Source: Microbacterium proteolyticum
Lineage (GTDB): Bacteria; Actinomycetota; Actinomycetes; Actinomycetales; Microbacteriaceae
Direction: 5' to 3'
Length of the DNA stretch: 64,000 nt
Assembly (NCBI RefSeq): GCF_029639405.1
Contig: NZ_CP121274.1
Span: 1,550,001-1,614,000, forward strand
Under the pieces are notes generated by a model that was not told where the DNA came from, made no database searches, and saw only the letters and a program-made list of their open reading frames with translations. Made by a program: the position numbers and the translations under genes. Of this stretch, positions 43,469 through 52,730 are shown in pieces (position 1 is the stretch's first letter; the number at the start of each line of letters is the position of its first letter).

Positions 43469-44047
43469 GTGGACTCGGAAGAACTGTCGGCACCGGCGGG
43501 AGTCGCCGCAGCCCTCGGGGTGAGCGATCGGCTCGACCACCACGAGCGCAAGCGTCTTCTGGCGAGCGAAGTCATCGCCGCACTTCTGGGCGCCGAGCCC
43601 CGCGATGTCAGGGTCATCCGCGAGGCTCCCGCGCAGTTCGGCTATCACCCCCGCCTGCTCGCGACGGTGGCGGGTGAAGAGGTGCCCCTGTCCATCCACA
43701 CGTGCAGCAGGGGTCCGGCGACCGTCGTCGCGGTCGCCGACACCGTCATCCCCCTCGGTGTCGACCTGCGCGCGGCGAACCCGACAGCGGCAGACCTCGA
43801 AGAGATGCGCCGGCATTCGCACCTCTTCCCGGATGCCGGCGCGGCGCAGCTGCTCGCCCACTGGACCCGCGTCACCGCCGTCCGTCACGCCGACGGCCGC
43901 GGATCCCGGGTTCAGCCCGAGCACATCCGCCTCGATGAGGACCTCTCCCGGGGATGGGTGCCCGACCGGCCGGTGCACTACTCGCTGGCCGACCTTTCGC
44001 GCGACCCGTGGACCGTGACACTGGCGTACGGGGCGGGGCCGCGATGA
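43469..44047 (+). CDS. phosphopantetheinyl transferase-like protein, degenerate active site
   Basis: A 192-residue protein with the layout of Sfp-type phosphopantetheinyl transferases: a helix with HERKRLLASEVIAALLG, a YHPRLLATVAGEEVPLSIHT segment like the NxKPxF...SLSHS part, the motif GVD (97-99), and HWTRVTAV (131-138) where active enzymes have WTxKEA. The Lys and catalytic Glu of that motif are replaced by Val and Thr, and the Glu after GVD is Arg. It is probably not a normal carrier-protein activator. GTG 43469 has GAGAGGGG upstream; an earlier GTG at 43418 is possible. It is coupled to the lactate permease gene. Confidence 0.6.
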   Translation: MDSEELSAPAGVAAALGVSDRLDHHERKRLLASEVIAALLGAEPRDVRVIREAPAQFGYHPRLLATVAGEEVPLSIHTCSRGPATVVAVADTVIPLGVDLRAANPTAADLEEMRRHSHLFPDAGAAQLLAHWTRVTAVRHADGRGSRVQPEHIRLDEDLSRGWVPDRPVHYSLADLSRDPWTVTLAYGAGPR

Positions 44048-45666
44048 CCGACGCGCTGTGGACCCAGAACGTCGATCCCCTCTCCAGCCTCTGGCTGTCG
44101 GCGCTCGTCGCCGCCATCCCGCTCGTGATCTTCCTGCTGTGCCTGGTCGTGCTCAAGCTCACGGGGATCGTCTCCGCGGCCATCGCGGTCGTCGCCGAAG
44201 TGATCGTCGCGGCCCTCGTCTTCGGGATGCCCGCTCCCGCGATCGGCGGGTCGGCGCTGATCGGCCTGCTCACTGCCGTCTGGCCGATCGCCTACATCAT
44301 CGTCATGGCCGTGTGGCTGTACCGGTTGGCGGTCGCGAGCGGGCGATTCGACGTCATCCGGGCCTCGATCTCGGGTATCTCCACTGACCAGCGCATCCAG
44401 GTGCTGCTGATCACCTTCGCGTTCGGAGCGTTCCTCGAGGGGGCCGCGGGGTTCGGTGTCCCGATCGCGATCTGCGCGGCGCTGCTCGTGCAGCTGGGAT
44501 TCCGCCCGGTCAAGGCGGCGATGCTGTCGCTCGTGGCCAACGTCGCGGCGGGGGCGTACGGGGCGATCGGCATCCCGGTGATCGTCGGTGCCCAAGTGGC
44601 GGGAATCGATGTCGCCGAGCTGTCGCGCACGATGGTCCTCCTTCTGCAGCCGCTGACGTTCCTCGTGCCGTTCCTCCTCGTCGTGATCCTCGACGGATGG
44701 CGCGGGCTGCGGGAGACGTGGCCGGCCGTCCTCCTCGTGAGCGTCGTGTTCAGCGGCATCCAGGCGGGAGTCCTGTGGTTCCTCGGACCCGAGCTGGCCG
44801 ACCTCGGTGCGGGCCTCGGCGCGATGGTGGCGCTGTTCCTCTTCGGCCGCGTGTGGCAACCCCGGAATGTCTTCCGCGAGGGGGGCAGCGAGGCGCCCCC
44901 GGTCGAGCGGCACACGGCGCGCGAGGTGATCGTGGCGTGGAGTCCGTTCTACATCCTGACCGGCTTCATCCTCGTGTGGAGCCTGCCGTGGTTCAAGGCG
45001 CTCTTCGCCGCCGGCGGACCGCTGAGTGCGGCGGTGCTGAAGCTGCCGATTCCCGGCCTCACGGGCGAAGTCGTCACCGCCAGCGGCACGACCGTCGCGG
45101 TGACGTGGGACTTCACGCCCCTCAACGCCACCGGAACGGCGATCCTCCTCGCGGTGCTCGTGTCGTTCTTCACGACGCCGCGCCTGTCGGGCTCCGATCT
45201 GGGCCGCGAGCTCGCCGCCACGCTGCGCGAGCTCTGGCGGGCACTGGTGCTGATCGCCGCGATCCTGGTGCTGGCCAACATCGCGAACTACTCCGGAGGG
45301 TCGGCGAGCATCGGGAGCGCGCTGGCCGCGGTGGGTCCGCTGTTCCCGCTGTTCGCGCCGATCATCGGGTGGATCGGAGTGTTCCTCACCGGGTCGGTGG
45401 TCAACAACAACACCCTCTTCGGTCCCCTCCAGGTCGCGACGGCCGAGCGCATCGCCGTTCAGCCCGACCTCCTCATCGCCGCGAACACCGCCGGCGGCAC
45501 CACGGCGAAGGTGGTGTCCCCGCAGTCGATCGCGATCGCGGCGGGAGCGGTCGGCCTGTCGGGGCGAGAGGGTGAGATCCTTCGGGCGTCCATCGGCTAC
45601 AGCCTGGGGATGCTCGTGGTGATCAGCCTGTGGGCCTTCGTGCTCTCAGGGCTGTTCCCGGGGTGA
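44044..45666 (+). CDS. lldP: L-lactate permease family transporter
   Basis: A 540-residue membrane protein with at least 12 helices and the family segments FAFGAFLEGAAGFGVPIAI, GFRPVKAAMLSLVANVAAGA, IIGWIGVFLTGS and NNNTLFGPLQ. LldP-type proteins import L-lactate or glycolate with protons. The ATG overlaps the stop of the phosphopantetheinyl-transferase-like gene (ATGA). With lactate dehydrogenase at 27.4 kb it could support lactate use, although the genes are not linked. Confidence 0.9.
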   Translation: MTDALWTQNVDPLSSLWLSALVAAIPLVIFLLCLVVLKLTGIVSAAIAVVAEVIVAALVFGMPAPAIGGSALIGLLTAVWPIAYIIVMAVWLYRLAVASGRFDVIRASISGISTDQRIQVLLITFAFGAFLEGAAGFGVPIAICAALLVQLGFRPVKAAMLSLVANVAAGAYGAIGIPVIVGAQVAGIDVAELSRTMVLLLQPLTFLVPFLLVVILDGWRGLRETWPAVLLVSVVFSGIQAGVLWFLGPELADLGAGLGAMVALFLFGRVWQPRNVFREGGSEAPPVERHTAREVIVAWSPFYILTGFILVWSLPWFKALFAAGGPLSAAVLKLPIPGLTGEVVTASGTTVAVTWDFTPLNATGTAILLAVLVSFFTTPRLSGSDLGRELAATLRELWRALVLIAAILVLANIANYSGGSASIGSALAAVGPLFPLFAPIIGWIGVFLTGSVVNNNTLFGPLQVATAERIAVQPDLLIAANTAGGTTAKVVSPQSIAIAAGAVGLSGREGEILRASIGYSLGMLVVISLWAFVLSGLFPG

Positions 45667-45762
45667 CGCCCACCCCGACCCGTCCCGTTCCCCCCACGTC
45701 CATTCGGCGTCTCCTTCACGTCTGTACCCTCGGACCCGACACGCGCGGGAACGGGGGCTCTC

Positions 45763-46632
45763 ATGACGACGTCCGCGCCGACACGGGTGTCCCGGCTGAG
45801 GACCCTCGGCATCGCCGCGCTCGTCCTTGCCGCCATCGGACTCGGCGGCGGCTTCGTGCTGGTCTTCGGCTGGTCGATCGATGAGACGCACTTCGATCGC
45901 CCGAGCGCGGAATTCGATGCCTTCGCTGCGGAGATCGCCGCGATGCCGGGCGTCGGGGCCGTCGAGAAGGAACGGTGGGTGGAGGCGCCCGCCTTCTGGA
46001 GCCCGGTGTCCTCCCTCCGGGTCACGGTCGAGCGCTCCGGACTGCCGGCCGTCCTCGAGATCGCGTGCTCTTCGCGGAACGCCGACCCGATCGACTGGGG
46101 GCTCGTCGTGCAGACACCCGCGCGTGCCCAGGTGTGGGTGTTCGCCGACCGTACGGAATCCGGCTGCCCGGACTTCCGGCTCGACGTGGTGCCCACGGTG
46201 GAGGCGGTGGACCGCCTCGCCCCGGGGCGCAGCATCCAGGCCGCCGTATGGGAGAACGGTCGCCTCTCGTTCTCGGACCTGCTCGACGGCCGCGCGGAGG
46301 TCTCGTCGATGATCCCGTTCGTCGCCGCGGCCGACGACCTGCGGCGAGCCGCCGGCGTCGAGGCCGACCGCGAGATCGAGATCAGCGGGCCGCAGCTGAC
46401 GGCTGTACCTGCGCCGGGAGAATCAGCCGCGTACGCCGCGCTGCTGCGCACGATCGTCGACGAGTACGGCGTGACGGAATTCTGGGACGGTGCCGGCGGA
46501 GGTACGCCGACCGACGGGGTCCCGAGAACCCAGATCAGAGGCGATCCTGCCTCCGCGGACGCCGTCGAGGCGGCTATCCGTGCCTCGGGCCTCCGTCTCG
46601 CGGACGCGCCCGTCGTGTTCCGAGAGGACTGA
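45763..46632 (+). CDS. hypothetical membrane-anchored protein
   Basis: A 289-residue protein with a single N-terminal helix (about residues 16-37) and a large extracellular domain. No lipobox and no recognised family. Two Cys residues (EIACSSRN and ESGCPDFR) could form a disulfide. Residues 50-85 and 215-289 both show the alpha/beta pattern xxAAxIAAMPGVGxVE / RTIVDEYGVTEFW, reminiscent of repeated ferredoxin-like folds. TACCCT at 45725 could be its -10. Confidence 0.65.
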   Translation: MTTSAPTRVSRLRTLGIAALVLAAIGLGGGFVLVFGWSIDETHFDRPSAEFDAFAAEIAAMPGVGAVEKERWVEAPAFWSPVSSLRVTVERSGLPAVLEIACSSRNADPIDWGLVVQTPARAQVWVFADRTESGCPDFRLDVVPTVEAVDRLAPGRSIQAAVWENGRLSFSDLLDGRAEVSSMIPFVAAADDLRRAAGVEADREIEISGPQLTAVPAPGESAAYAALLRTIVDEYGVTEFWDGAGGGTPTDGVPRTQIRGDPASADAVEAAIRASGLRLADAPVVFRED

Positions 46633-46687
46633 TCCGGCGGTTCGCAAGTGCCCCTTCCGGCGGGGAGCCCCTTGCCATGATGTCGGA

Positions 46688-47383
46688 ATGGACGCCTCCA
46701 CCGACGACGCCGCGGCGGCCGGCACCGTCGCACCGCTCTCGCCCGTCGGCCCTGATGCGCGCCGCGCCCGCGCGCTCGTCGTCGGGGTCGTCGCCACCGT
46801 GCTCTTCGTCGCCCTGCGACTCGTCGTCGCCCTGTCGGATTCGGCACCCCTGCCGATCGACGCCGCGTGGGACGACATGATGTCGGCCATCGCCTCGCCC
46901 GTCGGCGTCATCGTCGCGTGGGTGCCGGCGATCGTGGGCGGCACGATCGGCATGATCCTGATCGGGGTCGCGACGACCATCGTGTTCCTCGTGCGCCGCC
47001 GCCCCTGGGATGCGCTCAACGTCGGGGGAGCAATCGCCCTCGTCGTCGCGATCGGAGCACCGATGGCCGCGGTGATCGCCCGGGCGAGGCCGGCCGACTC
47101 GCTCGCCGAGACGGTCGCGACGTCGTTCCCCTCGGGGCATACGGCCGTGGCCACCACGATCGCGGTGACGCTCGGACTCATCCTCCGACGCCGCTGGGTG
47201 TGGGCGGTCGGCGCGACCTGGGTCGTGCTCATGATGTGGAGCCGGACCTACCTGCACGCCCACTGGCTGTCGGATGTGACGGCGGGGATGCTCGAGGGCG
47301 TGGCGGTCGCGACGCTGGTGTGGGCCGCCATCGAAGTGGCAAGGGAGCGCCGCGCGCAACGGGCTGCCACGGCGGCGGTCTGA
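46688..47383 (+). CDS. PAP2-family phosphatase
   Basis: A 231-residue membrane phosphatase with six helices. The three-part active site is present: an ARARP segment for the first motif, PSGH for the second and SRTYLHAHWLSDVTAG for the third, with its Arg, His and Asp. Such enzymes dephosphorylate undecaprenyl pyrophosphate or other lipid phosphates. CATGAT ends 6 bases before the ATG, a leaderless-type start. It stands 55 bases after the previous gene. Confidence 0.87.
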   Translation: MDASTDDAAAAGTVAPLSPVGPDARRARALVVGVVATVLFVALRLVVALSDSAPLPIDAAWDDMMSAIASPVGVIVAWVPAIVGGTIGMILIGVATTIVFLVRRRPWDALNVGGAIALVVAIGAPMAAVIARARPADSLAETVATSFPSGHTAVATTIAVTLGLILRRRWVWAVGATWVVLMMWSRTYLHAHWLSDVTAGMLEGVAVATLVWAAIEVARERRAQRAATAAV

Positions 47384-47387
47384 GCGC

Positions 47388-47393
47388 TACGGT
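47388..47393 (+). promoter_or_regulatory. -10 element for leaderless DUF1206 gene
   Basis: TACGGT ends exactly 6 bases before the ATG at 47400. Confidence 0.45.
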
Positions 47394-47399
47394 GCACGG

Positions 47400-48203
47400 A
47401 TGACATCTGCCAGTGCCGCCGCAGACAAGGCGCAAGATTCGACCGCTTTCCGTGTCGCCGCCCGCGTGGGCTACGTCGTCCTCGGGCTGTTGCACCTCCT
47501 CATCGGCGTGATCGCGATCACCATCGCCACCGGCGGCGCCGGAGACAGCGCCGACCAGTCCGGGGCCCTCGGTCAGGTGGCCGCCGCACCCGCGGGGATG
47601 TTCCTCCTGTGGGTCATCGTCGTGGGCCTCGCCGCCCTGGCGATCTGGCAGATCAGCGAGGCGATCGTCGAGCGGAACCCGGATGCCAAGAAGCGCTGGG
47701 GATATCGGGCGAAGTACCTCGGCACGGCGGTGGCGTACGCCGCGATCGCCGGCACCGCGTACACGGTGGCGACGGGCGGCCAGGCCGACTCGTCGGGCCA
47801 GACGAAGAACTTCAGCGCCACGCTGCTCGCGTCGCCCGGCGGTGTCTTCCTCCTCGTCCTCGTCGGTGTGGCCGTCGCGGCGGTGGGCGTCGCGTTCGTC
47901 GTCCGCGGCATCACGCGCGCGTTCCTCAAGAGCCTGTCGGTGCCGAGCGGCCCCGCGGGCCGAGGCATCCGCGTGTTCGGCACCGTCGGATACGTCGCGA
48001 AGGGCATCGCCGTGTGCGTGGCCGGCATCCTGTTCGTCGTCGCGGCGCTGACCCATGACCCGAATGCCGCGAGCGGTCTCGACGGTGCCCTGCGTTCCCT
48101 CGCCGGCCTGCCGTTCGGTCAGATCGTGCTCTGGCTCGTCGGTGCGGGCCTCGTGGTCTACGGACTGTTCTGCTTCGCCCGTTCGCGCTACGCCCGCATG
48201 TGA
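47400..48203 (+). CDS. DUF1206 membrane protein
   Basis: A 267-residue protein with six membrane helices arranged as three repeats of a two-helix unit (about 18-90, 103-175 and 190-262). Each unit starts with a GYVVLGLLHLLIG / YLGTAVAYAAIAG / GYVAKGIAVCVAG pattern. The family is widespread in actinobacteria and cyanobacteria; its function is unknown. It follows the PAP2 gene by 16 bases. Confidence 0.87.
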   Translation: MTSASAAADKAQDSTAFRVAARVGYVVLGLLHLLIGVIAITIATGGAGDSADQSGALGQVAAAPAGMFLLWVIVVGLAALAIWQISEAIVERNPDAKKRWGYRAKYLGTAVAYAAIAGTAYTVATGGQADSSGQTKNFSATLLASPGGVFLLVLVGVAVAAVGVAFVVRGITRAFLKSLSVPSGPAGRGIRVFGTVGYVAKGIAVCVAGILFVVAALTHDPNAASGLDGALRSLAGLPFGQIVLWLVGAGLVVYGLFCFARSRYARM

Positions 48204-48235
48204 CGCGCGGCGCTCGGCCGTGGGAGGGTTCCGGT

Positions 48236-48829
48236 ATGCACGCTTCTCTCCCGGGCGGGGCGTTCGCGCCCACCGACGTCGATCCCCGCGCCGCTGACTG
48301 GAGTGCGCGGTGGGACCGCCTCTGGCCGGACGCCGAGCCGAGCGGTCCTTCGTTGCGGACGGTGCACCCCGACCGCTGGGTTCGTTTCCACACGCTCCCC
48401 GGTGCCGCCCGCGTCGCGCAGACGCCCGCCGATCGCGCCCGGGTCGCGCGCATCGTCGACGAGCTGTGCGACGCCGCGCGCGCGGCATCCGGTGACGGCC
48501 CGCTCCTCGTCGTCGGCGAGGACTGGGATGCCGCCGACGGTGCCGGCGGATGGACGCGGCACCTCCTGCCCGGGGCGCGCGCCTGGCGCGTCGCCGATGG
48601 GGCGGACGCTCCCGCCTACTTCTGGGTCGACGTCGACGTCGACGTCGAGCCGGTCCTCGCCGCGGTGATCGACGATCGCGCCGCCGTACTGCTCACCGAC
48701 GCGGGCATGCGCTGGGGCGTCGCCCCCTACGACGGCGGTGTCGACGTCTTCCTTCCGGATGCCGAGACCCGCGCGGCACTGGCGGAGCGATTCTCCGCGT
48801 GGCGCTCGCCGCGGCCCGACGGGCTGTGA
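48236..48829 (+). CDS. conserved hypothetical protein (DUF3885-like)
   Basis: A 197-residue soluble protein. The segment RWVRFHTLPGAARVAQTPAD, followed by a helix and LLVVGEDWD, resembles the DUF3885 family, but I am not certain. A VDVDVDV run (GTCGAC repeated in the DNA near 48626) precedes a small C-terminal alpha/beta part ending FLPDAETRAALAERF. GGGAGG is 9 bases before ATG 48236. Function unknown. Confidence 0.6.
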   Translation: MHASLPGGAFAPTDVDPRAADWSARWDRLWPDAEPSGPSLRTVHPDRWVRFHTLPGAARVAQTPADRARVARIVDELCDAARAASGDGPLLVVGEDWDAADGAGGWTRHLLPGARAWRVADGADAPAYFWVDVDVDVEPVLAAVIDDRAAVLLTDAGMRWGVAPYDGGVDVFLPDAETRAALAERFSAWRSPRPDGL

Positions 48830-48841
48830 CGCGCGCGCGGA

Positions 48842-49465
48842 TCACCCGCGGGGACGGGCTCCGGCGATGAGCAGCGACAGGCCGAGCTCGAACGCGCGCG
48901 TGGCGACCGGGTCGACCGGGTCGTAGCGCTCGAGAGTCGCATAGGCGGCGGCGAAGCGCGGCACCGTCTCCTCCTGCCCGGTGGGATCGAACATGACGCT
49001 CGGTCCCGACATGTCGAGCACGCTGCCGAGGATGAAGGACTCGAACGCAGTCAGCAGCGGCAGGATGTCGTCGCTCGTCCAGCCCACTCGCTCGGCGGCC
49101 CGTGCGAAGTCCTCGTACTGCGACATCAGCGAGGGCGCGGACGACCGGTGCGACATCAGCAGCGGGATCGTCTTCGGATGCCGCCGGAAGGCGTCGCGAT
49201 AGGACCGTGCCCACAGCGCCAGCCCTTCCTCCCAGTCCCGCTCGCGGAGGCCGGTCGAGTCGATACGCGCGGAGACGAGCGCGCGGACGTCCTCGATGAG
49301 GGCGGCCAGGTTCGGCACGTGGTTGTAGAGCGATGTCGGGTGCACGTTCAACCGGTCGGCGACGCGGCGGATGCTCGCCCCGTCGGGTCCGTCGCGATCG
49401 ACCAGGGCGAGCGTCGCGCGCGCGATCGCCTCGCGGGAGAGCTTCGGATGCGACGGCCGGGGCAC
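48842..49465 (-). CDS. TetR-family regulator
   Basis: A 207-residue regulator with an N-terminal helix-turn-helix (RRVADRLNVHPTSLYNHVPN) and a C-terminal all-helical TetR_C-type ligand domain. It is divergent from the amidohydrolase/permease/kinase-lyase group at 49638 and is its likely controller. The GTG start at 49465 was chosen because upstream sequence is not protein-like; the true start could differ by a few codons. Short AGCGT/ACGCT inverted words occur in the gap (49567-49620). Confidence 0.82.
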   Translation of the reverse strand: MPRPSHPKLSREAIARATLALVDRDGPDGASIRRVADRLNVHPTSLYNHVPNLAALIEDVRALVSARIDSTGLRERDWEEGLALWARSYRDAFRRHPKTIPLLMSHRSSAPSLMSQYEDFARAAERVGWTSDDILPLLTAFESFILGSVLDMSGPSVMFDPTGQEETVPRFAAAYATLERYDPVDPVATRAFELGLSLLIAGARPRG

Positions 49466-49637
49466 GACGGAGCCTTTCGGTCGGGGTCCGACAACGCTAC
49501 GCGATCGGCCGTGTTTCGGCGGTGTATCGGTGCGGTGAAGAGTCGGCGAAACGGGCCACGGGGGACCGGAAGAAACCGTAGCGTTCCTAAAACCTACGCT
49601 GTATGTTTCTTTCCAGCGTGGTCTCAAGGAGGTTTCC

Positions 49638-51239
49638 ATGGCAGTCGTCGTGTTCCGCGGTGGCGCAATCCGGGTCGATGGCGTGGGCCCGGACGTCGAT
49701 CGGTTGGTCGTCGTCGACGGCGTGATCGCGCACCCCGATCACCCGATCCCCGCGGATGCCGCGACGATCGATCTCGACGGTGGACTGCTGCTCCCCGCCT
49801 TCCGCGACGGGCACGCCCACCCGCTGCTGGCGGGGCGTGAGCACAGTGGCCCGGCCCTGCGCGATGCCGGCTCGGTCGACGAGATCGTGGAGCGGGTGCG
49901 CTCCTGGAGCGCGGCATCCGACGAGCCGTGGTTGATCGGGGGCAGCTACGACGCCACCCTCGTCGACGGCGGCGTCTTCGACGCGCGCTGGCTCGACGCG
50001 GCCGTACCCGACCGCCCGGTCGTGCTCCACGCGTGGGATTACCACACGGCGTGGGTCAACACGGCGGCTCTGGAAGCCGCGGGCGTGGATGCCGACACCC
50101 CCGATCCCGCACTCGGGCGCATCCTGCGCCGAGCCGACGGATCGCCGCGCGGCACCCTCGTCGAGCGACCCGCGATCGATCTCGTGCTCGATCGCGCTCC
50201 CCGTCCGAGCCTGGCCGCCGATGTCGAGGCGCTCGGCTGGGCCACGCAGCACCTTGCGGCGCAGGGCATCACGTGGGTGCAGGAGGCGTGGACAGAGGAG
50301 CACGACGTCCCGTCCTGGATCGCCGCAGCCCGCGCCGACCGCCTGAACGTCGACGTCGACCTCGCCCTCCGCGCCGACCCGCGGCGGTGGCCGGGACAGC
50401 TCGAGCAACTGGATCGCATCGCCCGCGCCGTGCGAGACGAGCCCGGCCTGACGTGTCGCACGGTGAAGTTCTTCGTCGACGGCATCCTGGAGAATCACAC
50501 CGCCCACCTGCTCGAGTGCTACCACGATGCCCAGACCCGGGGCCTCCCGAACTGGCAGCCGGACCAGCTGGTCGATGCGGTCGCGGCGTGCGACGCCGCC
50601 GGGTTCGACGTCCACCTGCACGCGATCGGCGACGCGGCGGTCCGCGCCGCGATCGACGCGGCCGAACGGATCCGCGAGAGCCTGCGCCGCGGACGACGGC
50701 TGACCGTCGCGCACGCCCAGGTCATCGACCCGGCGGATCTGCCGCGCCTGGCCGAACTCGACGTGACCTTCTGCTTCCAACCGCAGTGGGCCATGCCCGA
50801 CGCGGTGATGACCGACCTCACCCTTCCGCGCCTGGGACCCGGGCGCGAACGGCAGTACCGCATGCACTCGGCCCAGAAGGCCGGTGCCCGCCTCAGCTTC
50901 GGCAGCGACTGGCCCGTCACCTCGCCCGGAGTGCTCGCCGGGATCCGCACCGCCGTCACCCGCCAGGACGCCGACGGGCTCCCCGTCGGCGGCTGGCAGC
51001 CCGACGAGCGACTCACCGTCGAAGAGGCCCTCGACGCCGCCACCCTCGGCGTCGCCCACCAGGCCGGCGATCAGGACCACCGGGGGACCCTGCGCCCCGG
51101 AATGATCGCCGATCTCGTCTGGCTCGACCGGGACATCCGCCGCACCCCGGCGTCCCGGATCGCCGACGCGCGTGTCCGCGGCACCTGGCGCCGCGGCATC
51201 CCCACCTTCACCGCCGTCCCCGCGGCAATCGTGCTCTGA
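49638..51239 (+). CDS. amidohydrolase (YtcJ-like, amidohydrolase 3 family)
   Basis: A 533-residue metal-dependent hydrolase. The N-terminal metal site is DGHAHPLL (His59, His61). HLHAIGDAA, TVAHAQVI and SFGSDWPVT carry the remaining metal-site and catalytic residues, and CRTVKFFVDG may supply a bridging Lys. The family hydrolyses amide, formamide or cyclic amide bonds. It is the first gene of the cluster that also encodes an APC permease and a kinase/phospho-lyase fusion, so it may release the amino compound used later. AAGGAGG is 7 bases before the ATG. Confidence 0.88.
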   Translation: MAVVVFRGGAIRVDGVGPDVDRLVVVDGVIAHPDHPIPADAATIDLDGGLLLPAFRDGHAHPLLAGREHSGPALRDAGSVDEIVERVRSWSAASDEPWLIGGSYDATLVDGGVFDARWLDAAVPDRPVVLHAWDYHTAWVNTAALEAAGVDADTPDPALGRILRRADGSPRGTLVERPAIDLVLDRAPRPSLAADVEALGWATQHLAAQGITWVQEAWTEEHDVPSWIAAARADRLNVDVDLALRADPRRWPGQLEQLDRIARAVRDEPGLTCRTVKFFVDGILENHTAHLLECYHDAQTRGLPNWQPDQLVDAVAACDAAGFDVHLHAIGDAAVRAAIDAAERIRESLRRGRRLTVAHAQVIDPADLPRLAELDVTFCFQPQWAMPDAVMTDLTLPRLGPGRERQYRMHSAQKAGARLSFGSDWPVTSPGVLAGIRTAVTRQDADGLPVGGWQPDERLTVEEALDAATLGVAHQAGDQDHRGTLRPGMIADLVWLDRDIRRTPASRIADARVRGTWRRGIPTFTAVPAAIVL

Positions 51240-51255
51240 CCCGAACAGGAACCCG

Positions 51256-52614
51256 ATGTCCTCCTCCACCGACACCTCGCTGCGGCGAGTCATGGGAGTG
51301 CCCTCCCTCGTCATCTTCGGCCTGGCGTACATGGTGCCGCTCACCGTGTTCACCACCTACGGTCTCGTCGCGGTCACCACCGGCGGCCACGTGCCGACGG
51401 CCTACCTGGTGACGCTTGTGGCGATGCTCTTCACCGCATTCAGCTACGCCGCTCTCGTGAAGGCGTTCCCGCGCGCCGGCAGCGCGTACACCTACGCGCG
51501 ACGGGCGTTCGGTGGCCACGTCGGCTTCCTCACCGGGTGGTCGTTGATGATCGACTACCTGCTGCTGCCGCTCATCAACTACGTGCTCATGGGCATCTAC
51601 CTCAACGCCCAGCTCCCCGGCATCCCGCCCTGGGTGTTCGCTCTCGCGGGCGTGCTGCTCATCACGGGACTCAACATCGTCGGAATCACCGTCGTGCGAA
51701 ACGCGAACCTCGTCCTGGTCGGCCTGCAGCTGGTGTTCGCGGCCGTATTCGTGGTGTGCGCGATCGTGCACGTCGCGCAGAACCCCGGGGTGTCGCTGCT
51801 GCAGCCGCTGTACGACGCCGGGCTGACCTTCCCGGGCCTGCTGGCCGGCGCGGCGATGCTCGCGCTGTCGTTCCTCGGATTCGACGCGATCTCGACCCTG
51901 TCGGAAGAGGCGCGCGACGCGCAGCGCACCGTCCCGCGCGCGATCATCCTCACGACGATCATCGGCGGACTCATCTTCACCGTGATCGCCTACGTCTCGA
52001 CGCTCGTCATCCCGAACGTGGCCGACCTGACGAACCCGGATGCCGCGGCGAACCAGATCATGGAGGTCGCGGCGGGCCGCTGGCTCGAGGTGTTCTTCCT
52101 CGTCGCCTACATCGCCGGGTGCATCGCCGCGGCCCTCGCGTCGCAGGCGAGCGTCTCCCGCATCCTGTTCGCCATGGGGCGCGACGGCGTCCTGCCGCGG
52201 TTCTTCGCCCGACTCAGCCGCCGATACCAGACGCCGATCGGCGCCGCGCTCTTCGTCGGTGTGGTGTCGCTCGCGGCCCTCTTCGCGGACCTGAACACCG
52301 TGGCATCCCTCATCAGCTTCGGGGCGCTCGCCGCGTTCTCGCTGGTGAACCTGTCGGTGATCAAGCACTTCCTCATCGACGAGAAGCGGCGCGGGGGAGC
52401 GGCGGTGTTCCGTTTCGGGGTGCTCCCCGCCCTCGGGTTCGCTCTGACCGCGTGGCTCTGGTTCAGCCTCTCGCCGCTGGCGCTCACGGTCGGTCTGGTG
52501 TGGATCGGCGTCGGCATCGTGTGGCTCGCGGTCCTCACGCGCGGCTTCCGTCGGCGCCCGCCCGAGGTCGAGTTCGACGACGAGACCCCCGCCCCCGAGC
52601 GCGTTCTGGCCTGA
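51256..52614 (+). CDS. APC-family amino acid/polyamine permease
   Basis: A 452-residue transporter with 12 predicted helices, of the PuuP/YcaM-like APC subgroup: SLVIFGLAYMVPLTVFTTYG near the start, FPRAGSAYTYARRAFGGHVG, ALSFLGFDAISTLSEEARD. It starts at ATG 51256, 16 bases after the amidohydrolase stop, with ACAGGA upstream. The substrate is probably an amine or amino alcohol given the next gene. A hairpin follows its stop. Confidence 0.87.
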   Translation: MSSSTDTSLRRVMGVPSLVIFGLAYMVPLTVFTTYGLVAVTTGGHVPTAYLVTLVAMLFTAFSYAALVKAFPRAGSAYTYARRAFGGHVGFLTGWSLMIDYLLLPLINYVLMGIYLNAQLPGIPPWVFALAGVLLITGLNIVGITVVRNANLVLVGLQLVFAAVFVVCAIVHVAQNPGVSLLQPLYDAGLTFPGLLAGAAMLALSFLGFDAISTLSEEARDAQRTVPRAIILTTIIGGLIFTVIAYVSTLVIPNVADLTNPDAAANQIMEVAAGRWLEVFFLVAYIAGCIAAALASQASVSRILFAMGRDGVLPRFFARLSRRYQTPIGAALFVGVVSLAALFADLNTVASLISFGALAAFSLVNLSVIKHFLIDEKRRGGAAVFRFGVLPALGFALTAWLWFSLSPLALTVGLVWIGVGIVWLAVLTRGFRRRPPEVEFDDETPAPERVLA

Positions 52615-52621
52615 CCCTCCG

Positions 52622-52652
52622 GCGCGGTGTCCCGTTCCCCGGGGCACCGCGC
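52622..52652 (+). terminator. hairpin after the APC permease gene
   Basis: GCGCGGTG (52622-52629) pairs with CACCGCGC (52645-52652). TAGTGT (52658-52663), in an AT-rich patch right after it, may be the -10 of a separate promoter for the fusion gene. Confidence 0.5.
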
Positions 52653-52730
52653 CACCCTAGTGTTTTCTTCGTCACCCGAAGACCCGGGGCGTCGTCGCCC
52701 CACCCCGTTCCGCGCCCCATGGAGCCCGTC

